Shown here piece after piece: positions 24,661 through 35,689 of a DNA stretch of 64,000 nt. How positions within the stretch are numbered: the first letter of the stretch is position 1; each line of letters begins with the position of its first letter. The stretch comes from Leptobrachium leishanense (taxonomy: Eukaryota; Chordata; Amphibia; Anura; Megophryidae): NCBI GenBank assembly GCA_009667805.1, contig CM019065.1, positions 21,417,822-21,481,821 on the forward strand. The letters run 5' to 3'. Both the position numbers and the translations under genes were made by a program. A model generated the notes under the pieces. It was not told the origin of the DNA and did not search any database. It saw only the letters and a program-made list of their open reading frames with translations.

Positions 24661-25102
24661 AGAGACAGGCTCTGCAGTAGCTGGGAGTGAAAGAGTTACA
24701 GATTAGAATGGCAGTCAGCCTCGCCCTTCCCTCGGCTCACACTGCAGGAGGGAGGAGGAGAAACTGAGTAGCACATGCTTAGTGTGTTTTTTATGCATTC
24801 CACAGAATGCACACTGATTGGTTAGCTCAGTTTGCTTCCTGAGGAGGTTGTAGAAAACATCAAGAATGAAAAGCAGGTTAATATGATAAAATATCATCAT
24901 TTCAGATCTTTCTATGAAATGTTGTGTTAGTTCTTGAGCGTCTACAGATATATACCCACATATTGAATATTTTTACGTAAGAAAATCATCATCAACTTTA
25001 TGCCTACTGATATTTTTAATGTAAGATATTTTTATTGTTTATTACACCACCATATTTATTTCACACAATTTATAATTATTACATACACATTACCTCAATT
25101 AT
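24661..25102. other. Intron 4 sequence with no recognised feature
   Basis: AT-rich, no ORF with recognisable similarity, no terminal repeats seen. Confidence 0.5.
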
Positions 25103-25935
25103 AGGGGTTAGTTAGAGAGAGCCGAATTAGGTCAGAAAATGCACCGAACAGTAAATTTCCCCATACGGTGCAATTTTGTGGCCATTCGGCTATTCACAAA
25201 GCCAGATATTGGCGAATTGCCAGCGACATACAATGCTCTTTGACAGCAGTGAAATCCCCCATAGAGAAGTAATGGTTAATCTATTTATTAGGCACCAAAC
25301 AGCAGAGAAATGTCATTAAAATGCCCTGCTGTTCGGTGGTTTCATTCGGCAGTTTTATTCCGGAAAATCCCATAGGCTTCAAAGTAAAAAAAATTCTCTG
25401 TTTTTATTAAATATCTATTTAAATGTTTATTTTTTTATTTTTCAGCAAATAGTCCATTTATTATTAATAAGGCATTTTTTGGGCAAAATTAGTTTTTCCC
25501 GACTTTTTTTAAATGATGTTTTTCTTTTTTCTGTAACAGACCTTTTTATTATTAGTCATAGGATCTTATATATTAATTCCAGGCATTTTCGTGCAGTAGT
25601 TTTTTTGCAAACAGTTTTTAAAAGTTGCAGTGTTCTTTGCTTTTTTTTTTTAACCCCTTCGTTGGCTTGTCGGCTTTTTCCAGCAGCTGCACGGTGCTCT
25701 GTTCGGCGGGTCGTCAGTTTTTTTCAGATGCGTTCGGCGGTTTTGCTGCGGATCGTCGGGTATGTTTGGAGTTTATTCGGCGATTTTGCTAATCGATTCG
25801 GCGGTTTGTTCCCTTCACTTTGGGGACACTGCGGTGAATGCTGAATTCACCGCAGGGTAAAGGAGTCGAACTCGCCAAAGTGTGGGGAATAAAAGAGCTC
25901 CGGTGGAATTTCGGTGCTCTTTTTTGATAACCCTG
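25103..25935. mobile_element. MITE M1, complete 833-bp copy
   Basis: Left end aggggttagttagagagagc, right end ttgataaccctg, exact TAT target duplications at 25100-25102 and 25936-25938. Interior shared with the other M1 copies. Non-coding. Confidence 0.8.
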
Positions 25936-26018
25936 TATATTTATGTATAGTGCTCTGCTTTATTTTATCAAAACTGTGTAAGAAAAAAAAATAGTCTCTC
26001 CTTCACACTCAACCCTAA

Positions 26019-26801
26019 AGGGGTTATTCACAGAGAACCAAAATGTCGCCAACATTTCAGTGCTATCTCCTTCCCCGCACTTCGGGGAATCAAATATCTC
26101 CACCCGGCAGTGAATTCAGCATTCATCGCAGTGTTCCCGGAGTGCAGGGAATCAACCACCAAATGCCGCCGCCAACCCACCACAAACCTGCCAGACAGCT
26201 GCCATAATCCTACCGGACAGCTGCTACACGCAGCACTGACCAGCCGCAGGAGAAAGTCAGCAAGCCGCCGGATGGGTAAAAAAAAAACGATTGAAAGTGT
26301 CAAAATGTAAACGCTATTTGCAAAAAAAACACTAAACAAAGATGTCTGGAATTTACATATAAGATCCTATGAATGATAAATAAAAAGGTCTGTTATAGAA
26401 AAAAGAAACAAATGCCATAAAAAAAAATGGAAAAAATCCCCAAAAATGCCTAAAAGATCCTAAAAAAATAATAAAGAGACTGCAGATTAAAAGAATGTGG
26501 TTTATTAGATATTGAATAAAAACAGGAATATTTTTTTAATATTGAAGCCTATGGGGTTTGCCTGAATAAACCTGCTGAATGAAAGCACCGAACATCAGGG
26601 CAGTTCGACAACTTTTCACTGCTGTTCGGTGTCTGTGAATAGATTAACCACTGCTTCTCTATGGGGACTTTCATTGCCCTCGAACAGACTCCGTACTTGT
26701 AGGCAATTGTATGCTATCTGAATAGCCGAATGGCCACGAAATGGCACCATATGGGAAAATTCACATTTCGAGGCCAGTTCGGCTCTTTGTGAATAACCCT
26801 T
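26019..26801. mobile_element. MITE M1, complete copy in inverted orientation
   Basis: Ends aggggttattcacagagaac and ctctttgtgaataaccctt. The interior runs opposite to 25103-25935 (tgaagcctatggggtttgcc is the reverse of the sense copy). Flanks taa/tat do not form an exact duplication. Confidence 0.8.
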
Positions 26802-27164
26802 TATAACAGGTGTTTGCCCAGGGGTTCCCATTCCCCTAGGGCCCTCATGCTCGGTTACATCAGTTGGCTTAACATGGTGATCCTCAGCAACCGCAATGTA
26901 GTAGTAGGGTTACTTAACTTCGGCAGTGTCTCACTTATCTGGGCATCCATAGTGAGAACAACTACAATACACAAACTGTGGTAAATCAATATCTCTGTAT
27001 TCAAAATATTGGCAAGAGGAATAAAGGCAGACAATACAGTCACTCGCTAACACACCAATACGCTCTAACCAGACCCAACTCCCTCCCAAACAACCTGTAT
27101 CCCACCTTCCTCTTTGCCCTAGCGGCTGGCGGATATAGTTGGTGCACATAAGCGTGCACATAAA

Positions 27165-27645
27165 ACTAAAATCTTGTAACAATTAACATGGCATAATTGA
27201 CACAATTAACGAACGTTCTAAAGAATTTTAGTAGTTTTTATATATTGTAGGTTTTATTGTGGCCAAGGTTTTTTAAAGGTTGTTCTTTCCTCCCTGTCGA
27301 GAGAGATCTTGTTTATTGGGCCTCTTGGATGGTTCTAAATTCTCGGACTACAAAGGGTCAAATTGATTTATCAGACTGATTCTCCCTGTAACTCTGATCA
27401 ACGTGAGCATGCGCCACCACTCGGAGGATGGATCTGCACTTTTAAGTTTTGCTTTCGTTTTCTGTACATCGAGCGTTGAGATGGTCCGATACGTCACTTC
27501 CGCTTAAAGAATGGTTATGTTTCCAGGTATGAGCGATGGATGCATCGCACATAGCCGGAAGTGTCAATGGACTCGCAAGGCTGGTTGTCGTTCGTTATTT
27601 GTGCCAATTATGCCATGTTAATTGTTAAAAGATTTTAGTATTTAA
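27165..27645. mobile_element. MITE with about 50-bp TIRs
   Basis: Left arm ctaaaatcttgtaacaatta then acatggcataattg; right arm is its inverse, ending taattgttaaaagatttta. Three or four mismatches between arms. No ORF. Confidence 0.7.
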
Positions 27646-27677
27646 GAACAAAGAGGGAGACATTCTGCATAATTTTA

Positions 27678-27729
27678 TTCTCTCCCTGATGAAGTCTAAT
27701 GTATTATAGACGAAACGCGTTGGAGTGAT
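27678..27729 (+). ncRNA. Hammerhead ribozyme-like motif (best copy)
   Basis: Core CTGATGA at 27686-27692 and GAAAC at 27712-27716. Stem II: gtcta (27694-27698) pairs with tagac (27707-27711). Stem I: tctcc before the core pairs ggag after the cleavage position (27722-27725), then a T-T mismatch, then two more pairs. Between them is the palindrome acgcgt, which could form stem III only between two copies. One extra A (27693) follows the CTGATGA box, unlike the textbook core but shared with the copies at 41113 and 50913. Hammerheads of this minimal type are known in Penelope-like elements and amphibian satellites. Cleavage activity is inference. Confidence 0.55.
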
Positions 27730-27855
27730 TTTTATTTTTGCTGTGTTGCCAATAAATCGTTTTTAAACTGGAGCGGCTTCCCTTGGTGTGTCCTGTGGCG
27801 GCGGGGTAAACCTGGAGTGTTGCCAGCCATATTCAACGAAGCGGTAACACTGAAA

Positions 27856-28085
27856 GCAAAGATTTTTTATTTTTTTGAGAAAGGATTTTACCAGGAAGGA
27901 TATATTAAGATTTCTCTTGGTTTCAAGTATGTCCTGGGTGGCGAGTATGTACCGTTAGGTGTCTTGCCCAAGGACACTTACTGGAGAGGAGCTCTTGCCG
28001 GGATCGAACCCATGTCTCCACAGGCTCTCTCCACGCATAGCAGTGATGTTATATCTACTCCACCCAGACTGTACGATACCTTTAT
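27856..28085 (-). mobile_element. tRNA-derived SINE with an L2-type LINE tail
   Basis: On the minus strand, a tRNA-like head with a good pol III B box (gggttcgatcccggc, about 28001-28015) is followed by a central domain containing tccttgggcaagacacctaa, characteristic of V-SINE-type elements, then a 3' tail (cccaggacatacttgaaa ... ccttcctggtaaaatcc) that matches the 3' end of the LINE at 851. Such shared tails let a SINE use the LINE's reverse transcriptase. The head limit is approximate. Confidence 0.75.
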
Positions 28086-28303
28086 ATGTTTAAACCTACT
28101 TATATCCTGTGAGTGCATTGGTACGTAATCCATGTTACAAATTACTGCACCATGCAATATATTCTCTAGATTACCCCCAGCTATATATTTATTATTATGC
28201 CTCCCATTGTACAGCGCTACAAAACTTGTTAGTGCTTTAAAAAGACTTGTAACTGTAACTCTCTGGGTATACATGTATCTGGGTCTCTGTCTGGGTATAC
28301 CTG

Positions 28304-29272
28304 TGTAGCCCTGTGTTTATTTTGGCTCAGAGAACTACAGATGTTATGCCTCTAGGGGGAGCTAGAGTGCAACGTATGGGGAGAGACTGGATTGGATTTA
28401 TGGACTACGTCCCCCAGAAATCCTTGGGAGAAAGGAAGGAACTAAGCTCTCTGGCACCAGGAATTGAGAGGGGTGTGTGCAACATGGGCAGAACTGAGAA
28501 AGCGGTGAGAGAAGGCAGTCACTCAAGTGGTGCTTTCTGGGATATTTGCCAGTTGAAGTGCAGACAATGGGCGGCATCCATTGCTGGAGTGATCGGGGAT
28601 ATTGCGGATCGACTTGCTGTACGTCACGCTTAACTGTTCCTGTTCCAAGTGCGTTCTAGAGGGACCTCGAGTAAGGAGACCGCAGGTGGAGCGGAGTGCT
28701 GGCGGTATTCCAATTCTGGCTGAGGAGAACCGGATCGGGAGCGTGAACTTCGACAGCACCGGGCTCCAGATGGCAGAGAGGACGGATCTTCTCGAGAGGG
28801 ACATTTCTGCAGAGTTTTATCGGTCCGGGACAAGCTGTTTCGCCGGTTGGGTGAGAGGCCTCCGGCCTATGGCATTGCTAACAGTGCATACTTAGTTGCT
28901 TGCTACATTTTCAGGGCCTCAACGTTGACTAGTCGAAGATATTCATCCATCCACTTGCCAGTGGACTTAGTCCCCGGGTACACTAGAACATAAACTAAAA
29001 AGTATTTCTAAAGTGGGACTTTGAACCAAAGGAATGAGAATTATATTAACGGTTTAGTCGTTATATAGTTACGGTTTCATATTACCGTCATTCATTTTCT
29101 TAGACTGCTCGATTTTCACGGTTAATGTACACGTGTAATGATTGATATTTATTGCTTACAGTAAAGTACAGTTGAGAAAATCTATAAAGGTGTGCTGTTG
29201 TACAGTCGAATTGTTAGTGCGGTGAGACCAATACTGGGTTATTCAGCAGCTCCTCCGGGGGTGAGCGCTACA
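28304..29272 (+). mobile_element. Possible solo LTR (TGTAGC...GCTACA)
   Basis: A 969-bp block beginning tgtagccctgtg and ending gagcgctaca has the short TG...CA inverted ends of an LTR and no coding sequence. Flanks do not show a clear 4-6 bp duplication, so the call is tentative. It could instead be unannotated intron sequence. Confidence 0.3.
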
Positions 29273-29320
29273 CATGTATCTTGGGTCTGTGTATTTATAT
29301 AGAGAATGAGGCTGTATATA

Positions 29321-29400
29321 CACTATATTGCCAAAAGTATTCGCTCACTTGCCTTGACTCGCATATGGATGGGTGAGCGAATACTTTTGGCAATATAGTG
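29321..29400. mobile_element. 80-bp mariner-type MITE
   Basis: Perfect inverted ends cactatattgccaaaagtat and atacttttggcaatatagtg flanked by TA. The TIR is that of a mariner family widespread in fish and frogs. Almost nothing remains between the arms. Confidence 0.9.
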
Positions 29401-29637
29401 TATGTAGTAATATGTGGGACTCTGTGACATGCTCATACTCACCCCACGTTACTGGGAGTTTCATTGCTGTGGAGCTCTGTGATACAGTAATGTGTGGTGT
29501 GTATGAGCGGGAGGTTTATTGCTGCGGAGCTCTGTGATACCCTCATACATGTCACACAGTATTTTCCTTTGTTTTGGGGGTGGGGGCAGCAATTCATCCA
29601 TCGCTCCAGGCAGCACAGTGGCTTGGGCCGGCCCTGG

Positions 29638-30343
29638 GAATAACACATGCGATAGAAACAAGCACACTAAGAAGGTTGTAAGTGAATCCAAGTGCTGGCT
29701 TGGAAAATTTAATAGTGTAGAAGGAAAGAGAGTGCTGTGTCAGCAGGACAGGGGTAGAGGGTACTGGTTACCAATGTATTCAGCCACACAAGGCCACAGG
29801 GGGAACCTCTCCATGCTCCGCCAGCTCACCGCTTTACAGACTGCTGTCCCGGGTTCTGCCACTGTACCACCTACTGAATGGCTGCTTGATCACGGCTGCT
29901 GCTCCAAACTGCTAGGCGGCTACGGCCTACTTTGTCTAATGCAATGGCGCCAAACTGTTAGGTGGTCTCGGCATACTTCTGCAACACATCCTCGGATCTG
30001 CACGCTCACAGCGCCGCTCCGGTTTGGCTCACCCACTCGGAACATCCAGGCCAGCCTCCCGGTACCAGGCCCACCTTGGTTTCTGCTGCCAGACCTCACA
30101 CACAGCGGGCTCCGTAGCGTCCGTCTCCTCAGATGCGTGCCTCCTCGTGCTCTCTTCTAAAGATCCTGCATCCACAAGTTTTATTAGACAAAACAAGTCA
30201 CGTGTGCCTCGCTCCTCCATTGGCTGTGTAAGTCACATGCAAGGGCCTTGTGTTAGCCCAGTATTCCGGGGCAGTTGACAGTCTCCATGACGTCAGAAAA
30301 CATAGTCCTGCAGTAAAACTGCAAGAAAAATACAAGGGGGCTA
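29638..30343 (-). mobile_element. Possible LTR on the minus strand
   Basis: Read on the minus strand it starts TGTAGCCCCCTTG, contains a promoter-like stretch with TGACGTCA (CRE-like) and an AATAAA (around 30180), and is followed at 29637 by cagggccggcccaagccac, a hAT-type terminus. No partner LTR or internal genes. Tentative. Confidence 0.28.
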
Positions 30344-30823
30344 CACCTGTAAATTTTATACTAACACTTTCGCAAAAAAAAAAACAATCTTGCCAGATCA
30401 ACATGTGATCGTTGTAACGAGACTCCAACATGACATGAATCTCTTGCAATTGTCCCAGACACTCCACCCTCGTAATTCTATCCATTTGTGTAAGAATCTT
30501 CTTTCGATACACTGGGATAAGTAATTCAGCCGCACTTTATAAAACTGAAACTAACGAATATATAAACTTAATTAAAAATTTACACTTTTGATGATTGTTG
30601 TAAATTTAAACTTGTTAGATGGATAATACTTCGAAATACCTCTAACTAAAACTGCTTTATCAAACAACAGTCCCACCATATAAGCCTATGGGACCCTATT
30701 GCCTGGTGGCATCTCCAGCATAGCGGTGGTTTCCCCGGTATGTCTAGTGATATTGTGAATGATGGCATGATCATACATACTCTAAATTTGGTTTGAAAGT
30801 AGAATTCTGCTTTCTGGCTGTAC
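30344..30823. other. V2R intron 4, unassigned
   Basis: No ORF or terminal repeat recognised between the LTR-like block and exon 4. Confidence 0.5.
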
Positions 30824-31051
30824 CTGTGTTTCTCCAGAACTCCACCGGATGGAACTTGTGTTGACGGTGAAGATGTTACCAGGAGGAGCTGCCGTGTCGT
30901 AGCTGCCCACCTTGACCATTATCATGTCACCACTAGGATTCAACTGGCGATTCACAATGTCATAGACAGCTGGTGGGTCTCCATTTTTATCAAAGTAGAC
31001 TTCCTTCCCGCTATTTAGTTTGAACCTCACATTTTTAATATAGTACAGCAG
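30824..31051 (-). CDS. vmn2r: Vomeronasal type-2 receptor, exon 4
   Basis: 228-nt exon, phase 0 at both ends, the size usual for this V2R exon. It encodes the last part of the Venus-flytrap ligand-binding domain: LLYYIKNVRFKL, then FDKNGDPPAVYDIVN with the class C signature FDxxGDP, ending SIRWSSGETQ. The acceptor is tgttttacag and the donor is cag/gtacag. The frame is open. The next exon (16156-16278) is 14.5 kb away across an intron filled with mobile elements. Confidence 0.95.
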
Positions 31052-31730
31052 CTGTAAAACAGGAAAATCAAAGCGTGAATAAATCCTATGACCATACAGA
31101 GAAGACTTTTGGCTGATTTTTGCTATTAATAAAATATTAAATGAACAGCAAAATCATCCAAACTCATTGGTCCCTATTCCAAATGAGCCATCAGGCTAAC
31201 ATCTTGAGACATGCCTGCGACTGCAGCTGTAATATTAAAGGCTCGAGATGGTATTGCCACACTGTGTCTGTTTACTGTATGCTATACATTGTATGCTTTG
31301 TATAGCAGCAATTCATTTGCAGCTAGCTTGGGAAGAACCAGCTACTCCAACATAGCTCATTCTTCTCGGCTCCAGCTGTTATTCAGAAAATTAATATTGA
31401 CTCTCAGACCCTGGTGTTAAGTGATTTTGCAAAAGTAAGATCACTTAACACTTCAAAATAAGTCCACTAAAAAAGCCATTACATGCAATTAGTCCCACAG
31501 TGGGACAGATCAATCTGCAACTTCCTCTAGCCAAGTTTAATTGAGCTGCTTCCTTCTGCGGCTAAAGTCGACCCCACTCATGCAAGATCATGCAGAGTTC
31601 TTACAGGATCACTCTTGTCTCTATGGCGTCCTATGGATTTCTGGAAATGATACAAGCAGCTATGGATAATAATAATGGATTAATGGATTACAGATCATGT
31701 ACAATTTATTCATTTGTGAGCCACTATTAA
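31052..31730. other. V2R intron 3, first part
   Basis: About 680 bp of unique-looking sequence between exon 4 and a piggyBac-like MITE; no coding similarity seen. Confidence 0.5.
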
Positions 31731-32841
31731 CCAGTTCGCTGCAGAGGACGCGCTCAGTGCGTCCAGCCAAGTGGGCTTGCTGTTCTATGGACGTGCTGAG
31801 TATGTCCTGACTTCGCAGCGGCGATGGCGGTATTTCGGCCGATCACTGTGGCCTCCCGGTGCGGGCTGACATCTTGGATGTCAGCCCAGCCTCCGGGACC
31901 CCGGCCTGCATGAATAGCGTCATCTTGCTGAGCACGATGACGTCTATTCCAGGCACCCCCTCTCTCCAGAGCAGGGAAGGTGCCTGAAGGGGAGGTCCTT
32001 TGGATCTCTCTCCCTCCCCAACGATAAGGGACACCGCAAAATGCAGGCACCGCTTGTAAGGGCACAGCCTACCCTTCCAAGCAGTGGCTGCCTTTAACCC
32101 GTTAGGGGTTGGATCGTGATAAAGCGCCAAACGGCCCCTGATCGAGGTCCCCTTCCAGAGCTGGCCGACATCTTGGATGGTGGCCAAGCTTCCAGGTACT
32201 CCCCCTGCCTACTGGCATCATCGCACATGGACGAGAGGACATTATTTTGTGAGTTAACCCCTAGCTGTCACCTATGGGGGAGATAGAGGGGTCCAATGAC
32301 CCCCGTATCTCCCGTCCCGTGGCTGCTAACGATCAGAGCCTTTCCAATGATACCAAACATGACATTGTTAAAAGTAGAGAAAAAATATAAATAAAAAAAT
32401 TTAAAATAAATAAATAACGACTTCTTTGTTCTTGTTTTATTAATGTAACATTATTCACATTTCAATGGTAATGTGAACAATGATGCTGCACTAACAATTT
32501 TTTTTGGGGGGGGTTTATCTAATATCTCATATTTCTCCGAAAAATAAAAATAATGGGTTCCCAGTTTGAATTTTTGTAACACACCTACCCCACAGAATAC
32601 ATAACCACAAACACTCAGATGATAAAAGGCAAAAAAAATCACTTTGCACGCTGTAGATGATGCATTTTTTGTTATAAGTCAGGGAAGGCATGATGTATAC
32701 ATATAATAATGATATATTATGAATCTCCCGATTCTGCCATAAAGAACGATATATAAAATGTCTGGGTTGTATAATAAAACGTGACTTCAAATCGCATTTA
32801 AACATAATGAGCGAAACCGGTAAAAATGAGCTCAGCACACA
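31731..32841. mobile_element. piggyBac-like MITE in V2R intron 3
   Basis: TTAA at 31727-31730 and 32842-32845. The left end ccagttcgctgcagaggacg, with the module gaggacgcgctcagtgcgtc, is shared with the ends of the 42-44 kb copies. The right end (gctcagcacaca) is degenerate. The element ends only 47 bp from the exon 3 donor. Confidence 0.65.
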
Positions 32842-32888
32842 TTAAGGGATAGACATTTTGGCTCATATGTGAAGAAAGTAAAGCTTAC

Positions 32889-33719
32889 CTGCCATGGCTT
32901 GAAATCCTTAATGTCTGGACATAATCGTTTGGAAAATGGACCTTCTCCTCTTTTGCAGTTATTCAGATCTTTCAAAGCGTTGGCCAAGACAAGAACTGCA
33001 GTGTACATGCTATATGTCGCTCTTAATTGGGAGATGTCGTTGTAGGCATTTTGGAGGTTTTCTAGGTTTTCTGATCCAGTGCATTCTTTCACGTTTGTAA
33101 CCAAAGATCCTGTTTCATTTTTATCACTTATGAACCTGCAATTGAAGGCTAACTCCCAAAAAATCTTTATCCAGGCTCTTCCCAAGGACATGGAAGGATT
33201 GATTGTGTTGAGGAATTGTTTAAGCCCAGGTATTGTCCCACTTTGGATAGCTAGACCTATTGTACCTGACAGAAGAGTCGAAAACTTGCTCAAAGAGGCT
33301 ATGGTTGATGTAGACCAACCTGCATTTGCAACAAGTATTTTTCCTTTCAGATTCTGTTTCGCCATCTCGTTCAATATGGGTACTAGATCTAAGCTGGTAC
33401 CATAAACAATCACAATCTTAGCTGTTGATGTCTTTATGGTCCTAACTATATGAGGAGCATTGCGGTCTGGGTAATTTGTCAGAATGTTCTCATTGAACGC
33501 CACACATGCTCCGGCTTTGACTATCTCTTGTCGAATAATCTGTATTCCCAGTTGTCCATAGTCATTGTCTGTAGCTACTAACCCAACCCAAGTCCAACGT
33601 AAATGTACCACAAGATGTGCGAGTCCTTTGGACTGAAATACATCACTTGGAACAGTCCTAAGGAAAGAGGGAAACCTGATGTGGTCGCTGAGGATGGCGC
33701 TGGATGAAAAATGGCTGAT
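32889..33719 (-). CDS. vmn2r: Vomeronasal type-2 receptor, exon 3 (core of the Venus-flytrap domain)
   Basis: 831-nt exon (277 codons, phase 0 at both ends), the long third exon of V2R genes. It starts ISHFSSSAILSDHIRFPSFL after a gctttatcaacag acceptor, matching the serine-rich ligand-pocket segment of class C receptors, continues with LRWTWVGLVATDNDYGQLG, and ends ICPDIKDFKPWQ-type sequence (CPDIKDFKPWQ) at a cag/gtaagc donor. No stop or frameshift. A piggyBac-like MITE lies 47 bp beyond the donor, and a decayed duplicate of its first 67 nt lies upstream at 34060-34126. The short plus-strand ORF at 33079-33405 is a shadow. Confidence 0.96.
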
Positions 33720-34059
33720 CTGTTGATAAAGCAAAGCGGAGTATGAAACAAAATATGGTTTTATATTACAGATGTTTAAACCCAGCTCAGTTTACCTGTC
33801 TGATTAAAATCCTTATTTCAAGTCGAGAGATAAGCATGTTGGTCCCTATACCAAAGTTGTTGTTAAAAGTCAGACTGTAAAGGAAAAAGTGTGCGCCAGC
33901 CGGTAACCATTAGCGTCTCACCTTCAATGTCCGTATTCCAACCAAGACAAATGTCAAGATGCTAAAGTTGGCTGAAGATGTTAAAATTTCTTAGCAAGAC
34001 ATTACAAAAGTATGTGGAGCAGTGAAATCACTATCTGGAGCATTATTTTGCCTTTCCCG

Positions 34060-34235
34060 GTTCCTAAAGAATGAGGGAAACCGGGGATGGTCCCTGAGGA
34101 TGACATTGGATGAAAAAATGGTTGATCTGTGAAAAAGTAAAGCTCAGTACAAAACAAAATGTGATTTCCTAGGACAGCAATGCAACCATTTGAACCTCTT
34201 ACAGTTTATCTGTCGGATAAAACCTCAATCCGAGT
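34060..34235 (-). pseudogene. Partial duplicate of the start of V2R exon 3 with its intron flank
   Basis: 34060-34126 matches the first ~67 nt of exon 3 including the acceptor cag (34129-34127), reading INHF then, after a one-base insertion in the T run, SSNVILRDHPRFPSFFRN. 34127-34235 matches the intron upstream of the real exon (gcaaagcggagtatgaaaca / gtaaagctcagtacaaaaca). Homology ends abruptly near 34060. It has no matching donor and cannot serve as an exon. Confidence 0.85.
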
Positions 34236-34398
34236 TGAGCAGTAAATGCCTTGTGTAAGGAAATGGTATTACTATTTGTACTATCTAGTTACTGCACACA
34301 TGTGAGTGCTGCCATCACTATGTGTCAAGTAAAATGCAACTATATTTAGCATGAATGGTGATAATTAAAGTGGTGATATTAATGCTATTGTTAGACAA

Positions 34399-34660
34399 TA
34401 GGGATGAGCTGTTCGGTTCGATATGTTCCGAGTTCGATTCGATCATTGCCCGTTCGGATGTTCGCGAACTCCGAACATTTCCGCGTGTCCGCCGAATGTT
34501 CGCCCACAATGGACCACAATGCACTTTTCCACTGGCCTGAAGCTTGTAATTGGCTACAGCCTGTACCTGACCACAGTTTAGGTGCAAGACAGGTGCAAGG
34601 CTATGCCAATCACGGCTCAGAGTCCTGATTGGGCAAATTTTGCGCAATCATGGGCTCACA
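34399..34660. mobile_element. hAT terminal fragment
   Basis: Starts tagggatgagctgttcggtt and matches, in inverted orientation, the right 260 bp of the 8.3-kb hAT element (60850-61112), including tggaccacaatgca and tgattgggcaaa phrases. The rest of the element is absent. Confidence 0.8.
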
Positions 34661-35306
34661 GAGACTCGCTGAATGTATCGGACGATCTGCCGCAAAGTCA
34701 CCGTATGCGTCTCAGTCTCCAGAAAAAGCCGTCAAGCCGACAAACGGGGTAAAATAAAAAAAAAGATTGAAAGTTTCAAATTTGAAACACTGTTTGCAAA
34801 ACAACTACTGGACAAAAATGTCTAGAATTAAAATATGAATAATAATAAAAAAGGTCTGTTACAGAAAAAAGAAATAAATCTATTTAATACAAAATCAAAA
34901 ATAACAATTTTGCCCAAAAATTTACGGAAAATGCTTAAAAAATCCTAGAGTCTTTTTGCTGCAAATAAAAAGAATGAACGGTTTAATATATATTGAGTAG
35001 ACTTGAGAATATTTTTAACATTGAAACCTATGGGACTTGTCTGACTAAACCTGTCGAATGAAACCACCAAACAGCAGGGCATTTCAATGACATTTATCTG
35101 CTGTTCGGTGTCTCTGAATAGATTAACCATTGCTTCACTATGGGAATTTCACTGCAGTCGAACAGGCATCATATTTCCCTGGCAATTCGCTAATATTTGG
35201 GGAATTTCTAGGTTTTTAATAGCCGACTGGCCTCGAAATTGCACCGTATGGGGAAAATCACCATTCGGTACAATTTCGGGCCAGTTCGGCTCTCTGAATA
35301 ACCCTG
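34661..35306. mobile_element. MITE M1, truncated copy
   Basis: Right end ctctctgaataaccctg (to 35306) followed by TAT. The interior matches the 26019-26801 orientation. The left part is lost at the junction with the hAT fragment. Confidence 0.75.
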
Positions 35307-35397
35307 TATATATTTAAAAACAACAATTAATACTCAATGATAATAGAAAAAACATTTCTGATTAAAACTGGACATTGTTTATATGAATAGACCTTAC

Positions 35398-35689
35398 CTG
35401 AGGGAAATTGTAGATTCCTAGAATAGAAGCCAAAAGAACTGAATGTGTGGAGATGACAGATCCTATTACTGAAGTGACTGCAACACCTTCAGAACATCTG
35501 TAATTGGGGATGTGTCTGTCAAGCCCCGTCAACAGTTGTAAAGCTCCTTCCAGGTCATACTGAAGAAGTGCACACGAATCATATGCTCGAAAACCCAGGG
35601 AGATATTAGGAAGAATTTCAGCATTTCTATTTATCTCATCCAGAGTAAATCGCACAGCTTGGATCTGCTGGAAACTCTCGAAGTAGAAC
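35398..35689 (-). CDS. vmn2r: Vomeronasal type-2 receptor, exon 2
   Basis: 292-nt exon with acceptor tctacaag and donor cag/gtaagg; phase 2 in, phase 0 out, as in other V2R genes. It encodes the first lobe of the extracellular ligand-binding domain: FYFESFQQIQAVRFTLDEIN, NISLGFRAYDSC, and VIGSVISTHSVLLASILGIY before ending NFPQ. It joins exon 1 as C-T-T-F-Y-F-E with the split threonine codon restored. Fully open. Confidence 0.96.

Noticed and set aside
29519..30160. 213-codon plus-strand ORF
   Set aside because: Composition and low-complexity content look non-coding, no conserved motif; overlaps an LTR-like block on the other strand.
32451..32838. Short ORFs next to V2R exon 3 as possible extra exons
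   Set aside because: They lie inside a piggyBac-like MITE shared with 42-43 kb and lack splice sites or similarity to V2R.
33820..34060. Possible second complete V2R exon 3 upstream of exon 3
   Set aside because: Only the first ~67 nt of exon homology is present, frameshifted, with no donor; the intervening sequence shows no V2R motif.
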